Assembly: GCA_021613535.1 (NCBI GenBank)
Contig: CP075493.1
Span: forward strand, 4,836,001 to 4,900,000
DNA length: 64,000 nucleotides
DNA from: Adineta vaga
Taxonomy: Eukaryota; Rotifera
Direction: 5' to 3'
The notes under the pieces are model-generated. The model saw only the letters and a program-made list of their open reading frames with translations, was not told the origin of the DNA and searched no databases. Positions 1 through 12,482 of this stretch are shown here, piece by piece. The number at the start of each line of letters is the position of its first letter. Positions within the stretch are counted from its first letter, which is position 1. The position numbers and the translations under genes were made by a program.

Positions 1-337
1 GCAAGATAGTTCTCTTTTTATGTTCACAAAATTAATCAAAAGCATACAGTACGACTTAAATGAAGCCAATTCCATTCATTTGTTATTTTATCAACATATT
101 TCAACCCGAAATACCAATGTTCACGAAGACCCAGTGTTTGACAAATCAATGAAAATATTGTATTACCCTTAGCGGATGCCTAAAATAAGTTTGGATTTAA
201 TGAAGAATAAGAAATAACAGATCGATATGTTCATTAAAAAAACTTACCTCAATAGTAAACTGTAGTTCCGCATCTAATGTAAAGATTTTACAAAAGTATT
301 CATCAGATTTTTTCTTTCTACTACTAAACACCGGCAT
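1..337 (-). CDS. FERM-domain protein of the ezrin-moesin/merlin family, N-terminal part only
   Basis: Two exons read on the minus strand: 337-248 (30 codons, starting at ATG 337, ending in a GTAAGT donor) and 179-48 (44 codons, preceded by TTTTAG, ending at GTATGC); the frame is continuous. The protein opens with a short basic Ser/Lys stretch, then LDAELQFTIE, and in exon 2 LGLREHWYFGLKYVD. These match the start of the FERM F1 lobe in ERM/merlin proteins (MDAE.EF, then LGLRE.WFFGLQYVD). Such proteins link membrane receptors to cortical actin; merlin also feeds Hippo signalling. The gene continues beyond the left edge, so ERM and merlin cannot be told apart. The lack of a long N-terminal extension is closer to ERM, while the basic Ser-rich start is closer to merlin. 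No open reading frame over 60 codons marks it because both exons are short. Confidence 0.82.
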
Positions 338-3269
338 GGAGCGAGAGAGAAAAAAAAATGGTTTCGAATGATTTTTTTCTAATAATATCTAAAAAAAGGA
401 TGACAACAACATTCTTTACTATTGTCTTATTCTTATCTATATTTCATTGTAGTATATTGAAGTGAGTCGTTTATTTAAACATTGATATTACCTACATAAC
501 AGTTAATCTTTCATTTTCTGCCTATACGTACGGAAGACTCATTTTTTCGTATGTTTTTTTCTCTCTTCTGTACGTGTATATATGTCTTTTCTTCATTCAT
601 TAACGTTTTTCGACAATCTCAGAGCGCGTGCGTGACATTATCGACGAGGAACAGAACCAATCGTTCTCTCTTTTCTTTTCGTATTTCGTTTCTGCTACGC
701 AAGAAACCACATGCCAGACATACCTTTGCCTATTTTTTCTTCTTCTTCTTCTTCTTCTTCTTTTTCTTTTTATTTCTCATACCTATACGTTGACTTGTCG
801 CACATTGATGTAGATTTGTTTGTCACGAATATAACTTCATCAGTTGTTTTTATTATTATTATTAACATTAAAATATATCTTTTTGTAGAATTTGACGTAA
901 AAATCATTTAGAAGAAATACGTCAATAGCAAAGATTATTGACATAGATTTACATAGTTTACTCTTGAAAAAGAAAATTTATTCAAAATACTCAACATGAT
1001 GTGTGCAATCGACGAAGTTTCAATAGAATTTATCTTTTCTTTTTCTTCTGCCCACATTGAATACCAAACATAAATAACATTCAATTATAGACAATGACGT
1101 ATTTGAAAAAATTCTGACATCACTCTCTTTTCTTGTTCGATTAGTATTCGTAAAACTATTCGACGATTTCAAATATAAATATCAAACTCTCTATACATTC
1201 GTGAGTTTTTTATTACCATTCCAATTCATGACTAATTTCAACTTTACTGATATCTTATCTATCATTCATAATCATAGAGAAACACGAAGTTTTTCGTTTT
1301 TGTTAATATCATCATATATTGATTTTTCTTTTCTATTCTATTTGCATGTTTATTACTAGTGTAAGAGCAATTATCACTTAATGATGCGATGTGCACTTAA
1401 ATCATTGAAAAATCAAGATTTTTTTTATCAGTTTCTATATCAAACTTTATCAAAAGAGAGGTAAAAAATAGCAAGTGATACTTTTATCTCACATTTTCAT
1501 CTATAACGAAAAGTACTTTGGTCTGTTTGAAACACAGAAAATTCCATCTTCAGGTAAAAATAATCGAATAAGAAACTGACGTTGTTTTATAAGCTATACA
1601 TTATGTTGAAAGCTCGTCTATGACATAGAAAATATCCTTATTATCGAAGTAAATAGTCTTATATTTAAAAATAGGATGAAAAGTACGATGCATTTTTTTG
1701 TATTTTACTTGCATCAATCACAATCGCTTTTAAAATGTTAGTTGTCAATATTGATTAGAAGTCATCATAACTGTTTGTTTGTTTGTTTGTTTGTTTGTTT
1801 GTTTGCTATGAATAATGAATGAATCATAGATGATTGTATTCATGGTCTTGTAATATTTTTTTCTAAATAAAAGATGGTCTGTAATGATTGAACTATCTTG
1901 GCATTGATTTGTTTCTTCGTACATCTTTGATAAAACAATATACATGACACACTCTGTCTCGGAACACTTTTCACAATTACTGAACTTCTTTTTTTCACAT
2001 TATGTTCACAACGACATGTGATTTTCTCTTGATGTTACCATTATATCGTCGGAATCATTCGATACATTTATAGTACCGATAGTCTTTATTGACAAATTAA
2101 TCATAGACTCAAACGATCAATTGACTGAACTTATAATGAATTTTCACGGATATATGATGATTTACTCTTCCATTTATCAAGTATTGGTATCTTGATTGTG
2201 ATTCATTTACAAAGGACATACAATACATCCAAAAACTCTGTTGTTTATCGTAGATTTTTAATATTTTCCGTCTATTTAAATATTATTTGCAAATAATTCG
2301 AAAGAGAAGAAATCGAATTCAATAATCAAACGTAATCCGATCGGAACTACTTCGATATATTGTCCATACTTTAACACGATCACCTATTGATCTTTCTCAC
2401 ACATTCTCATGTTATCTATTTCCTTCCAAATGAGAATATTGTCGGCAATTGTTTTATTTTAATAAAATCATAACTTCTATAAAAAAAAAGACAGCGGAAC
2501 CGGAACGAAGATCAATTCAAGATTGTCGGGTGTATTTCTAGTCAATATGTATATATTGACACCCAAGAAAATAGAGAAATGATACTCTTTTTCTTTTACT
2601 CGCTGTCTCTCACCTGATTGTCAATAACAGAGAGAGAGAGAGAGAGAAACAAAAATTCACATTTAACTGACAAATTTTGTTTAACTTAAACGCACGAAAG
2701 ATCACCACCATATGTCGATAGAAGTCAACAAGCGACGATGCTGTGATTGAGATGCAAATATACGTCGGATGGATGCGCTTGTCTCAACATATACCCACAC
2801 TATAGGGACATTGGACATCAAGAAGTTACATTTTCATTAAAAAAACTTACCATAAGACAATGCTCACGAGAGAAAGAGAGAAAGTTAATGCAGCTGATAC
2901 ACGACCATCTGGTCTCCCTTTTGATTAACTTTATTCGTTCTAAATCCTTCGTTTTTCTTTCTCCTTCTTACTGTCATCCGATCAGAGAGTAGACCGCCTT
3001 CGTTAAATCTCCTTCCTTTTCAACTAATGATCTGTTGACTTTCATTTTTTTTTGTCACTTGTCTATCAAGATGATTGAGGTAAGAATAGTATATAAAAAA
3101 ACTGCTCATTTTGTGTTCTTTTTTTTATGACAGTATCACACAAAATATATATATATATAGAGTGAGAGAAAGAGGGAAAAAGAGAAGAAAAAAAGAAAAA
3201 AAAGCGAAACACTGTGTAAAGTGTGTAACAAGTGAAAAGAAAACTCGAAAAAAAGAAAAGAGAGAAATG
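338..3269. other. gene-free stretch between the FERM gene start and the POU gene end
   Basis: No exon-like reading frames with splice borders were found on either strand. The stretch is AT-rich and holds simple repeats: a TTC run near 734-760, a GTTT run near 1772-1805, an AG run near 2629-2647 and short TA runs. It must contain the promoter and 5' UTR of the minus-strand FERM gene (upstream of 337) and the 3' UTR of the POU gene (below 3270). Short open frames here are low-complexity. Confidence 0.6.
1772..1805. repeat. (GTTT)n microsatellite
   Basis: About eight uninterrupted copies of the tetranucleotide GTTT are visible. Read on the minus strand it gives a poly-NKQT frame, which explains a spurious small open frame. 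Confidence 0.9.
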
Positions 3270-4451
3270 TTACAAATGTGTTGGATAATGATAATCATAA
3301 TAGTCTCCTGTTGTTCCTGTTGGTGTTGATGATGAACTTGGACTCGTTCCATGAAGATGATTAGTTGATGCCGATGCTGTTCCATTTCCTAATGGTGGTG
3401 TGACACGTTTTTCTTTTTGTCGTCGATTACAAAACCAAACACGAACAACTTCTTTTTCCAATTGCAATTGATCAGCTAAGTGTGCAATATCTTGAGCAGC
3501 TGGTTTGGGATTTCGTGCAAAATTGATTTCTAATGCTTGTTTGATACTCACTTCAATAGATGTACGTTTCTTACGTTTACGTCCACTAGCAGCAATTTTT
3601 TCCATGGAATTTGATGTGCCGGTTTGAGATTCTGAATCTTCTAACCATTTAGCTAATAATGGACGTAATTTACACATATTTTTAAAACTTAATTGTAATG
3701 CTTCAAAACGACATATTGTTGTTTGACTAAAAACATTTCCATAAAGATTGCCAAGTGCTAAACCAACATCCGCTTGAGTATAACCAAGTTTAATACGTCG
3801 TTGTTTAAATTGTTTAGAAAATCGATTTAAATCATTATTATCAATATGAATTTGATGATCATCGTCATCAATATTGTTATTGATTTGAAGTAAATTTAGA
3901 TCATTCTCATCCAACGATGACGATGTTGGTGGAGGTGGTGGAAGTGGAATTTGAAAATGATGATCAGGATCAGTTGCTGATGAACCATATGTTGGAATAA
4001 ATTGATGATTGGTTAAATAAGGTTGATGATGATAATTTGCCGATGGATAATAATGTGAAGGATTTGCTGACCAATAATCTTCAATTGATAATGAATGTTG
4101 TTTATGTGGATGGTGTTGCATAATAACTGGCCATGCTGTTCCATTGATCGGACTTGATGATGGTGGTGGTGGTGAAACACTTTTTCGATCAGTTAAATTA
4201 TTTGGACTTGTTGTACTGTTTCCTGTAGTAAATAAATAGTTATTATTTGGTTTCACATCAGTTTGTTGAAGAATTAAATCATTCGAAGAATCTGATGATG
4301 ATGGATAGAAGAATGTATTTGGTGTTGAAGATGTTGCTGAATCAAGTTGATGTTGATGATGAAATGGATGAATATGATGATGCGTATGAATATGATGATG
4401 ATGAAGAGCATAAGCTGCTGCGGCAGCAACGCTTGAAGGTGATGTTGACAT
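3270..4451 (-). CDS. POU3F: POU class 3 (BRN-type) homeodomain transcription factor, intronless
   Basis: A single open frame of 393 codons runs from ATG 4451 to a stop at 3270. The N-terminal half (about residues 1-200) is low complexity: an Ala run, His-rich runs, Ser/Thr/Pro and Asn/Asp stretches. Next comes a complete POU-specific domain (about 207-282) with [19 protein letters not shown] and [19 protein letters not shown], a short linker, then a POU homeodomain (about 294-353) with [19 protein letters not shown] and helix-3 core [14 protein letters not shown]. The linker and homeodomain match class 3 (BRN1/2/4, OCT6) better than classes 2, 4 or 6. Such factors bind octamer DNA and specify neural and glandular cells. 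The absence of introns fits vertebrate POU3 genes and contrasts with the intron-rich neighbours here. Long gene-free flanks suggest extended regulation. Confidence 0.93.
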   Translation of the reverse strand: MSTSPSSVAAAAAYALHHHHIHTHHHIHPFHHQHQLDSATSSTPNTFFYPSSSDSSNDLILQQTDVKPNNNYLFTTGNSTTSPNNLTDRKSVSPPPPSSSPINGTAWPVIMQHHPHKQHSLSIEDYWSANPSHYYPSANYHHQPYLTNHQFIPTYGSSATDPDHHFQIPLPPPPPTSSSLDENDLNLLQINNNIDDDDHQIHIDNNDLNRFSKQFKQRRIKLGYTQADVGLALGNLYGNVFSQTTICRFEALQLSFKNMCKLRPLLAKWLEDSESQTGTSNSMEKIAASGRKRKKRTSIEVSIKQALEINFARNPKPAAQDIAHLADQLQLEKEVVRVWFCNRRQKEKRVTPPLGNGTASASTNHLHGTSPSSSSTPTGTTGDYYDYHYPTHL

Positions 4452-7400
4452 GATTAAATAAAATCATGAACAAATCAATAACTAGATAATAAAACAAAAT
4501 ATAAAGAATTCTGTATTAATTTTCATGTTTTATTACAAAGCATTCTTTTTTTTCTTCTATGTTTAGTTAATACTTACGATGAGAAAAAGGGAGAAAACTA
4601 AAATCTCGTTGATCAATATGCAGTAGAAAATGCGCTTGAAAAGCAATGGAAATATGACTACTAAAAAACTGGCAATCTTTATTTGAATATCAATATGTGG
4701 ATAAGATAGCTGCTGGTACTAGTACTATTTTGGCATGCAAATGAAATTCAGATTTGCCGCCGTCCGATGCTTCTTCTGTCAAGGAGTTGCTCTCTTTCTC
4801 CTTTTGCGCACTAGTCGTGATGACAAGATAGCTTCTCTTTATTTGTGTATGTATGCATGCATGCAACAAGTGCATCGAACGAAAGGAAGCGGAGGAGAAA
4901 GAAAGAAAAAAAAACGATGAAGAAGAAGAAAGTCGGTTGGTTGATTGAAGGAATAGAAACTTGAATTTTTTTGATTGGATAGAATGACCTTTAGGGAGAC
5001 GAAGAATAAGCAGAAGAAAAAGAAAAAAGAATGATCGGATTTCTTTTTTTTTGTCGTTACCATTGCGTGATTGATGGATCTAATCGTATGTGTGTATACA
5101 AGACATTTCCTGTGTCACCATCACATAGGAAGACAAGAAGGAGAGAGAGAGAGCAAAGGAAAAAAAACTGAAGAAATGATAGTGAATGAGACAAACAAAC
5201 ATCTAGCAGATGGTCCGATCAGTTGGAGATCGACCATTTCTAATTAGACAAGTCTAGAAATACAACTCGAAAATGAAATTAGCTAGTTTTTCTTTCTGCC
5301 TAACTAGCCAAGATCAGAGACACGGGAAATTAGGTTAATCGAATTGTTCTTTGTCATTATTCTTCATATTCGATATAGTTGGTAAGAATAACAAAATAAA
5401 AAGAGAAAATAAGAGAGAAGAGTCGCTGGTCGACCGAGTGAAATCACAAGGCTTCTCTTATCGAAAGGAAAGAAGCTAAAACTAATCCTCTCGCACCTTG
5501 ACAAATATACAAACGACCTTTCCACACCTCTATTTCGTTTCTAATGATGGATTTGGACTTTTCGTTTCTCTCTCTCTCCCTCTCCTTTTCTTTATTAACC
5601 TACGTATATATTTATATTTTGACTGGTTTCTATTCTTGTTTGATTTTTCTCCTCCTTAGACACCTTGAAAAAGCATCATACTTCTCTTAACTCATCAAAC
5701 ATTTGGCACATTCGCCCACCTTAAAATAAATAGGAAATGAAACAAAATTAGTTCGAAGAATATTCAAATGTGTGCGCGTGCCATTAGATTCAATAATGAA
5801 CAAATAGAAAACTTGAATTTCTTTGTCAATGTGCATGATCACATTGTTATCTCTAGTCAATATGCAAATGTTCATTCTTCCTGTTTGATGCATTCGTATT
5901 TTTCTTTCTCAATTCAAACGAATAATATCTTTGTTACACATCAATGTTAATGTTATTCTCTCTTTCGATCTTAATATCGTTTTCAAAGCGCGTAAAAGAA
6001 TCGAACTCAATTGGACCACACATTTTTTATTGACATTTCTAAAGAAAAAAGTTAGTGAAGCAAACGGTAATCGAATTAGAAATATCCACCGACTGAATAC
6101 ATCAACATACGAGCGAGAGAAAAAAGAAAGAAAAACGCTACTTATGTCAACAATAAATGTTTAATTATTTGCTCATAGAAAAGAAAACTAGAGACACTAT
6201 GTGCATGTCAATGAGTACCGATCGGATTTCGTTTCGAAGATGACAGTAAGACGAAGAATAAAGTCAAGCATTTGTACATACATATACGAAGAGAGAGAGA
6301 GAGAAAGACGGATGAATTGAATTGATCTATTCATAAGTATATGCACAGATGAACAAAGGAATAACAAGACAAGACTATCAATCATATTGTAGAGAAGTAT
6401 GGCAGATGAGACCAATCAAGGGACCGGATGGAAATGGGTGGAGTCAATAGATAAAGACGTGACATACATGTAAAAATGATTTTTATCAAGTCAAAATCAG
6501 ATGTTTTCAATGAATGATCATCGAATTCGAACAAGTTGAAGCAAAATTCTATTTACTTGATGAATTAAAACCAGAAAGAAATGAAATAACGAAGAAAAAA
6601 TTAAATGAATCCTTCATTTAAATTAAATTATATAGCCTTTCCTTTTTTCTTCTCTAATCACATTATAGCAAATGATGACAAGCAATCATAAGGACCGATA
6701 TTTCAAACTTTACTCTGGCCTTTCTTTCTTTCTTTTTACGTTCTCGAAATATTCCATCTGCTTTTTATACGATATGTTGACTATTAAAGAAAGATAGATC
6801 AATTTCAAGTGATGGTACTCGGCGTTATTTTTTTTCTTTGTATTGCTTCACGCACGCACGACTTGTTCCGCCATTTGTATGTGTGCATGCTCGTCTGAGT
6901 GTGTACATATATATATATATGTCAGTGAACACTAACTACTAAAATAAGTGGCAAGTTGTTGTCAATACTAATGGAACGCGACCCATTTACTAGTTAGTCG
7001 TCGTTTATGACTCGTGTCAAATTACTCACTTCGAACTGTCATCAGCATGATTGCGATCAATAGAGGACGCCAATTGACGTTCAGTCGATGTGGTTGAATA
7101 AGATAGAATAGGGTATACATACTTTAGACGTCCTTCTAAAATAAAGTTTAAAAATTATATATAAAAAAAGGTCAAGTTTAAGAATTCAACTTCATATTAA
7201 AAGAATCGAACAAGAGAGAATGAAATGCAAACACTACATCAGACTATAGTTTTGCTTCTTCTTTAAATCTTAAGATTTATGAGAATTTATAAAGTGTTCT
7301 AAAAAAGAGTAGTAATATTTTGTACTAATTATCTAGATTTGATATTATACTATCACTTTCTCTTCGATCATGATAATTTATATTAGGAAAAGTGAAATTA

Positions 7401-8639
7401 TTTTCGGTTCATATAAAAAATCATCGCTCAACTTGCATTTGATCATAAATTTTCTCTCCTCATATAAATTGTACATATCAATATGTATAAGTTCAGCTCA
7501 GTGGATTCATCATCGTGAAATTTTAAGTTTACATACCATGTAATAGAATTGAAAGATATCATTGCTCTTCTTTGAAATCTTTCGTCTTGCTTCTGTCGAG
7601 AAAACTCGAGAAAGTGATGACGAAAAGAAAAGAAGAGGGGAGAGAGAGAGAAAGATGTAGAGAAAGGAATTATCATAAACCGAATGCAATAAAATGAATA
7701 TACATACTATTTGCATACATAACGGAGTGCGCGGACACAAGCTCCTGTTCGTCTCTCAACGATGAAGAGATGCAAGCAAGTTACGTTCACGGCGCAAGAA
7801 AGAGAAAAAAAGAATTTTTTTAGACATTGCCTAATAAGATCAAACTCGAATTTGAATATTTATATATATTCTCTTCTTATTTCATTACCTAGACTATTGT
7901 TCGACAAGCAATTGTCCGAAATGATAGAACAAGTCGTCATTCTTCCAATTGACATCTGATCAGAATAGAACGAAGAAGTTTCTCTGTTCAAATGAGAAAA
8001 ACTCTCTACTATAAAGACGAAATCAAATACTTACTCTAACTAATAAATGTGATCGTTGTTAGTGACAAGTCATATAAATATGTAGCTTTTCGTCTCGTCT
8101 TGCCTCTTTTTCTCTTTCTAATTGATTATGCATACATCATCTCTTCTTCTGTCGTCGTCGTCATCACATTATACGACTTCACACTGATTTTTTATGCATG
8201 TAAATTTTTTTTCTCACTCGCTTTACTTATAGACATCATATAAATATACATATATTCTAATCTGATCGTTGTTATTACTGTAGATCAAAAAATAGAAAGT
8301 AATCACATTCAATACGATATACATATATATATATTTACCAAAAGAAGAGCACTAGAATAATCCTTTTCTTGCATTTTAAATCATCAAAGATATTCTAACC
8401 AATACTAACATGTAAAAGTAAGTAGTAATAATGAAGTGAACTCGCAGTGTCTGAATATTGAACTGATTGGACCGTTCAAGTATTCGATAGATCAAATGAT
8501 CAGATTGAATACTAATCTAATTCAATTATCTCTCAACCGTTCTTGTTAAGTGATGTAAATATATTTAAGAACAGATGTTTTTCCTAACATTTTTATTTTG
8601 ATTATTTTTTATTGACATATTACAATTTCATATAGATAA
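4452..8639. other. 4.2 kb gene-free stretch upstream of POU3F
   Basis: No exons with coherent frame and splice borders were found. The 5' part (4452-5700), nearest the POU start, has many purine-rich AG/GAAA tracts and pyrimidine tracts. AG runs occur near 5141-5153 and 6290-6304, TA runs near 6907-6920 and 8322-8333, and TTTC runs near 6720-6735. The size and position suit the promoter and distal control region of the POU gene, but no individual element can be named from sequence alone. The tetraspanin 3' end lies at the far side. Confidence 0.55.
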
Positions 8640-9706
8640 TCAATCAAAACCGTCGTCATCTAACGTATTCCGACAAACACAAACAGCTAATATTAATGCC
8701 GTTAACTAGAACAAGTAAAAAAAAGGAAATAATCGAAATTTTAACTACAAAAAATTGAAATATATTTACCTCAAGTATTGCAATACCAAGTCCAACTGCA
8801 ACAATTAATCTTGAATAGAAATGTAAATATTCATTAATTGCTTGATAACAACCAAAACGATATGCATCACTTTCCAGACAGATTCCATTTAACAAACTAA
8901 TACAGCAGGATGAAGGTAGACGACGATCAAACAGTTTATAATCAAGATTATTATGAAAATCCGATGAATCATCAATACCACAACATGCAAACTGAAAACA
9001 AGAGATGTAGTTTAACATCGATTAAATATCCGCTTTTTTCAAAAGAGCTAAGAAATACATATCAAGATAACTTGATCACATACTTGCTTCTGAACAGAAT
9101 TCAAATCATGTTCAAATCGTTGTGGTTTCGAATAATTATAAGTTTGAATTCGTCTTTTCAATGTTTTTGGTAATCGAGTATCCCATTCATCACTCAACAA
9201 TACCGTATACATTGCAACAATAAGTTCACCACCCATGACCAATAAAATAAAGAAGACATACTACAAAAAAGAAACGAATTTCATTCATTATCACTCTTAT
9301 ATACATTGAAATTTGACTTACTAAACCAAGTAATAATCGAGATTCTCTTACTGAACCACAACATCCTAGTAAACCAACGATAAAAACAAGTGTACCAACA
9401 CCAATTAAAATATAACCAATATTAAGAAATGATGGTACAAGTCGAGAATCATAGGATAATAATGCAAATAATTCATGTAAATCACGTTTAAATAAAATCA
9501 GAATTCCACAACTTAAAAAAGCACCACCAGTCAACTAAAATCAATAGATAAAGAAAACAATCTTTCTTTTCATTGATTTATATTGAAATACAATCATCCA
9601 GAAATAATTTCATCTTTAGAATTCAATCATTTATATAAACAATGCTTACCCAGATGATTAAATTAAAGAAGAGTAGAAGATATTTCGCACATAAACAGCA
9701 GGTCAT
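8640..9706 (-). CDS. tetraspanin
   Basis: Five phase-0 exons: 9706-9650, 9534-9322, 9260-9084, 8991-8770, 8705-8640, giving 244 residues, normal for the family. Exon 1 starts MTCCLCAKYLLLFFNLIIW (cytoplasmic Cys cluster for palmitoylation plus start of TM1). Exon 2 holds TM2 with the GLLGCCGSVRE loop, and exon 3 starts with TM3. Exon 4 holds the large extracellular loop with the hallmark CCG in FACCGIDD, the paired PSSCC, and further Cys, followed by TM4; the short last exon finishes TM4 (LTALILAVCVC) and a small acidic tail. Tetraspanins organise membrane microdomains with integrins and other receptors. The sub-family (CD9/CD81/TSPAN) is not resolved. Using the splice at 8706 rather than reading through 8770 gives the proper TM4. 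Confidence 0.93.
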
Positions 9707-10918
9707 CGTTGTTGATTGTTAGAGAAATAAATTCTTCGTTTTTCTTAGAAAAATAACTGATGGCAAGTAAGTGAGACAATATTTTACTTTTGTTCTGCTA
9801 CAGTATAATTAGAATGAGAATATATATGTATATATACTGTTGCTATTGTTCGTTCACCTTGGACGACAAAACGGTGTACAGATAAGAAAAAGGAAGAACA
9901 AAAGCGAGTAAAGAGATGAATTTCATTCTTTCAATTTTTTTGTGTTCTCTGACCATTACACTTCAGTGTTAAGCCAATGTGCATATTGAATGAGATTCTT
10001 TAAGTGCTACTGTTACAGTCTGTTCTTATACTACTGTCACCCTCAATTAATAAAACAACGAGATAGAGACAAAGCGAATAATATAGAGATTAACCGACAG
10101 AAAATGAATGACCGGTCTCTTTCTTTCAACGTCAACGAATTGAAGTAGAAGAGAGAAGAAGAAAAAAATGATTTGTTTCCTTTTTTTTCCTTTAACAAAG
10201 GAAGTTGTTGTACTGTTCAGTATCATTATCATCGGAATGAGTAGAAACGGAAATGAGAAAGTCTATACATTGAAAAAAAAGTCTTATTGAAATTTCAAAA
10301 TATTCAATAGTAACATTGTCTATATCAAGAAAATCATTATCGATTTCTTTTCTAGATTGCGTTTGCATGACATATAAGACAATAATGTTCTCGATCTGGC
10401 ATACGAAGTACAATTAGAATTAATTATGTACAAATGATGAATAAGTTCTCCGGATATGTACATTTTTATTAATCTAGCATGGATAAATACAATGAAACAA
10501 ACATACATTTCCTTTCGGTCTTAGTCTCTTCATGTGAACTCATTTTAATTGATATCAAACAATGATCAGAATACTTTCGTAAGATTTATTTGAAAAAAAA
10601 AAGAAATTTTTACTGTCGACTAAATAGATAAGAATCAGAGCAGCTAAAATAGAATACTTATTTAAAGATTGTTATTGAGCATTGGAACGAACAATCCATG
10701 TCAATGTACTTCATTGTTCTAAATAAATAAATATATAAATAAAGATTGTATTAAAATAAACGATTGAAATCATGCAAAAATGATCTGATTTTAGATACAA
10801 TCATAATTATTCGTCAGTGTAGTAAGTAAACACACGTGTTTTCTCTTAGTTTTGAACAAAAAAATGTTTATTTCTGGAAAGTATAAATCATAAAATGGAG
10901 TCGTGTCCGAAGGCGAAT
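9707..10918. other. intergenic stretch, tetraspanin to SLC35D-type gene
   Basis: AT-rich with no supported coding exon. It contains the tetraspanin promoter side (9707 upward) and the 3' UTR of the transporter (below 10919). A TA-rich patch lies near 9820-9840. Confidence 0.55.
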
Positions 10919-12482
10919 CTACATACCTTTTCGTTCTGTTGATAATTTTGGTGATGGAGCTCGTCGAGTAAATGTCACCCAAGTATAAACAAGACTTCCA
11001 AGTGCACTAAAACAAGAGAATCCAAATTCCAAATGTATTTCATCGCATATAGATTATACGATAGTTAAGTTTCCAATCTTATTTCAAAGGATAACGATGA
11101 GCGATCGATGAAAAAAGCTTTACCATCATTTATTTACTTACCTAATATTTAATCCAATAAAATTAACTATTGAAAAGACATAATCTCCACCAATAAACAT
11201 TCCAAAATAGGTAACAAATAAATTCTTTTTAAGCAAATGAAACAAAAATCAATATATATATATATGTATATATATACATCAATCCAATAGAGTCATACTT
11301 TGCAAGCACCGACAACCGTTGTCGTCAATGGAGAATTATAATTTGTACATAACATTGTCGAATAATTAAGTAAAAAACCCATTAGACACGAAAGAAAAAA
11401 AGCACAAATAAAGCCAATATCTCTATATTGATTGTAATTCCAAACCTAGAATTGAAAAAAAACTGAATAAATATTAAATCGAGAAATCTTGCCTACTTTA
11501 TGGAGATCTTCAGTTAACAAAGTGATAATAATCATTGGTCCAAGAAGAAGAAATGAATTATAAAATAGAAGACCATTTTGATTAAAATCCTAAATACACT
11601 CAATTATTCTTCGATATATATTCATTAAGAAAAAGAATCGTCTTTTACTTTATTAACTAATTTTTGTTTAATTACTACACCTTGAATAGCTGTACTAAGA
11701 TTATTTACAAAAAGGAATGTATAACCAAACCAATTAAAAGTTAAATCATCTCCAGACGCAATCAAAGCACCAATAACCATTAAATAAACACTTGCTTGAG
11801 CAATCAATGATACTCTTTCTCTTCAAAAATATATTCAAATAAGTTATTTTAAACGAACAAATCATTCATACTTTAATATGAATTGTTCACCAATCATTGT
11901 CATCCATATTGAAAAACGACGTATTGCTGTAAACATTGGTAAACTAACGAATAGAGTACATCTTTTGAGAAGATTAGTAATAAGAAGAATACCTCACTGC
12001 TTGTGTACCACCTAGACCGAATATGAGATTACCAAAAAAGAATATGGGTAATGGCATAATCTATGTTTAGTATAAAATCAAATTTGTAGCATAGAATAAA
12101 GACAAATTCTCACCTTATTCACAACATTTGTAGAAAATGGAGGAAAATATACGATATTGAATAAACGAGCGGTATAGAGTACAAGGATAGAAATGAGTAA
12201 CTGAATAAAAATCAAGGTTTTTATATGATAAATTGTCCTTATTTATGAATTGTATTTACCTGTCCGATAGCAAGTAGTTGAAATGAAGGAAATCTATAAA
12301 AATAGAATGATGTAAAGAATCTTAAATTTAGAAAAAGAAACATACCCATATGAAGTAAGCACGATTTTATTCACAACAGTGATTAGACCTGAGCAAATCC
12401 CATAGAAAAATGCGGAAAATAATCGTTGAATAAATGTAACATTTGAAGGTTTAGAAGAATCGGAGGAGGATTTTTGTGGCAT
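10919..12482 (-). CDS. SLC35D: SLC35D-type nucleotide-sugar transporter
   Basis: Ten exons: 12482-12346, 12293-12260, 12200-12114, 12060-11993, 11943-11872, 11820-11649, 11589-11497, 11445-11299, 11224-11142, 11006-10919; frame continuous, 326 residues. The family signature is in the second half: [20 protein letters not shown], then a Lys-ended exon, then [20 protein letters not shown], the C-terminal arrangement of SLC35D1/D2 (UDP-glucuronate, UDP-GalNAc or UDP-GlcNAc/GDP-mannose antiporters of ER and Golgi). Roughly ten hydrophobic segments are seen. The cytosolic C-tail ends ERKGM. An upstream in-frame ATG at 12542 exists; 12482 gives the usual short cytosolic N-terminus. The gene probably supplies Golgi glycosylation such as that of the fucosyltransferase at 57 kb. 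Substrate cannot be set from sequence. Confidence 0.88.

Noticed and set aside
551-911. Phe/Ser-rich small open frames near 0.6-0.9 kb
   Set aside because: They translate TTC/TTT simple repeats in three overlapping frames; no domain or splice context.
3111-3385. Lys/Glu-rich frames at the POU 3' side
   Set aside because: Low-complexity A/G-rich sequence in the probable 3' UTR, partly a shadow of the POU frame.
4247-4453. Plus-strand frame opposite the POU N-terminus
   Set aside because: Antisense shadow of His/Asn/Asp-rich codons.
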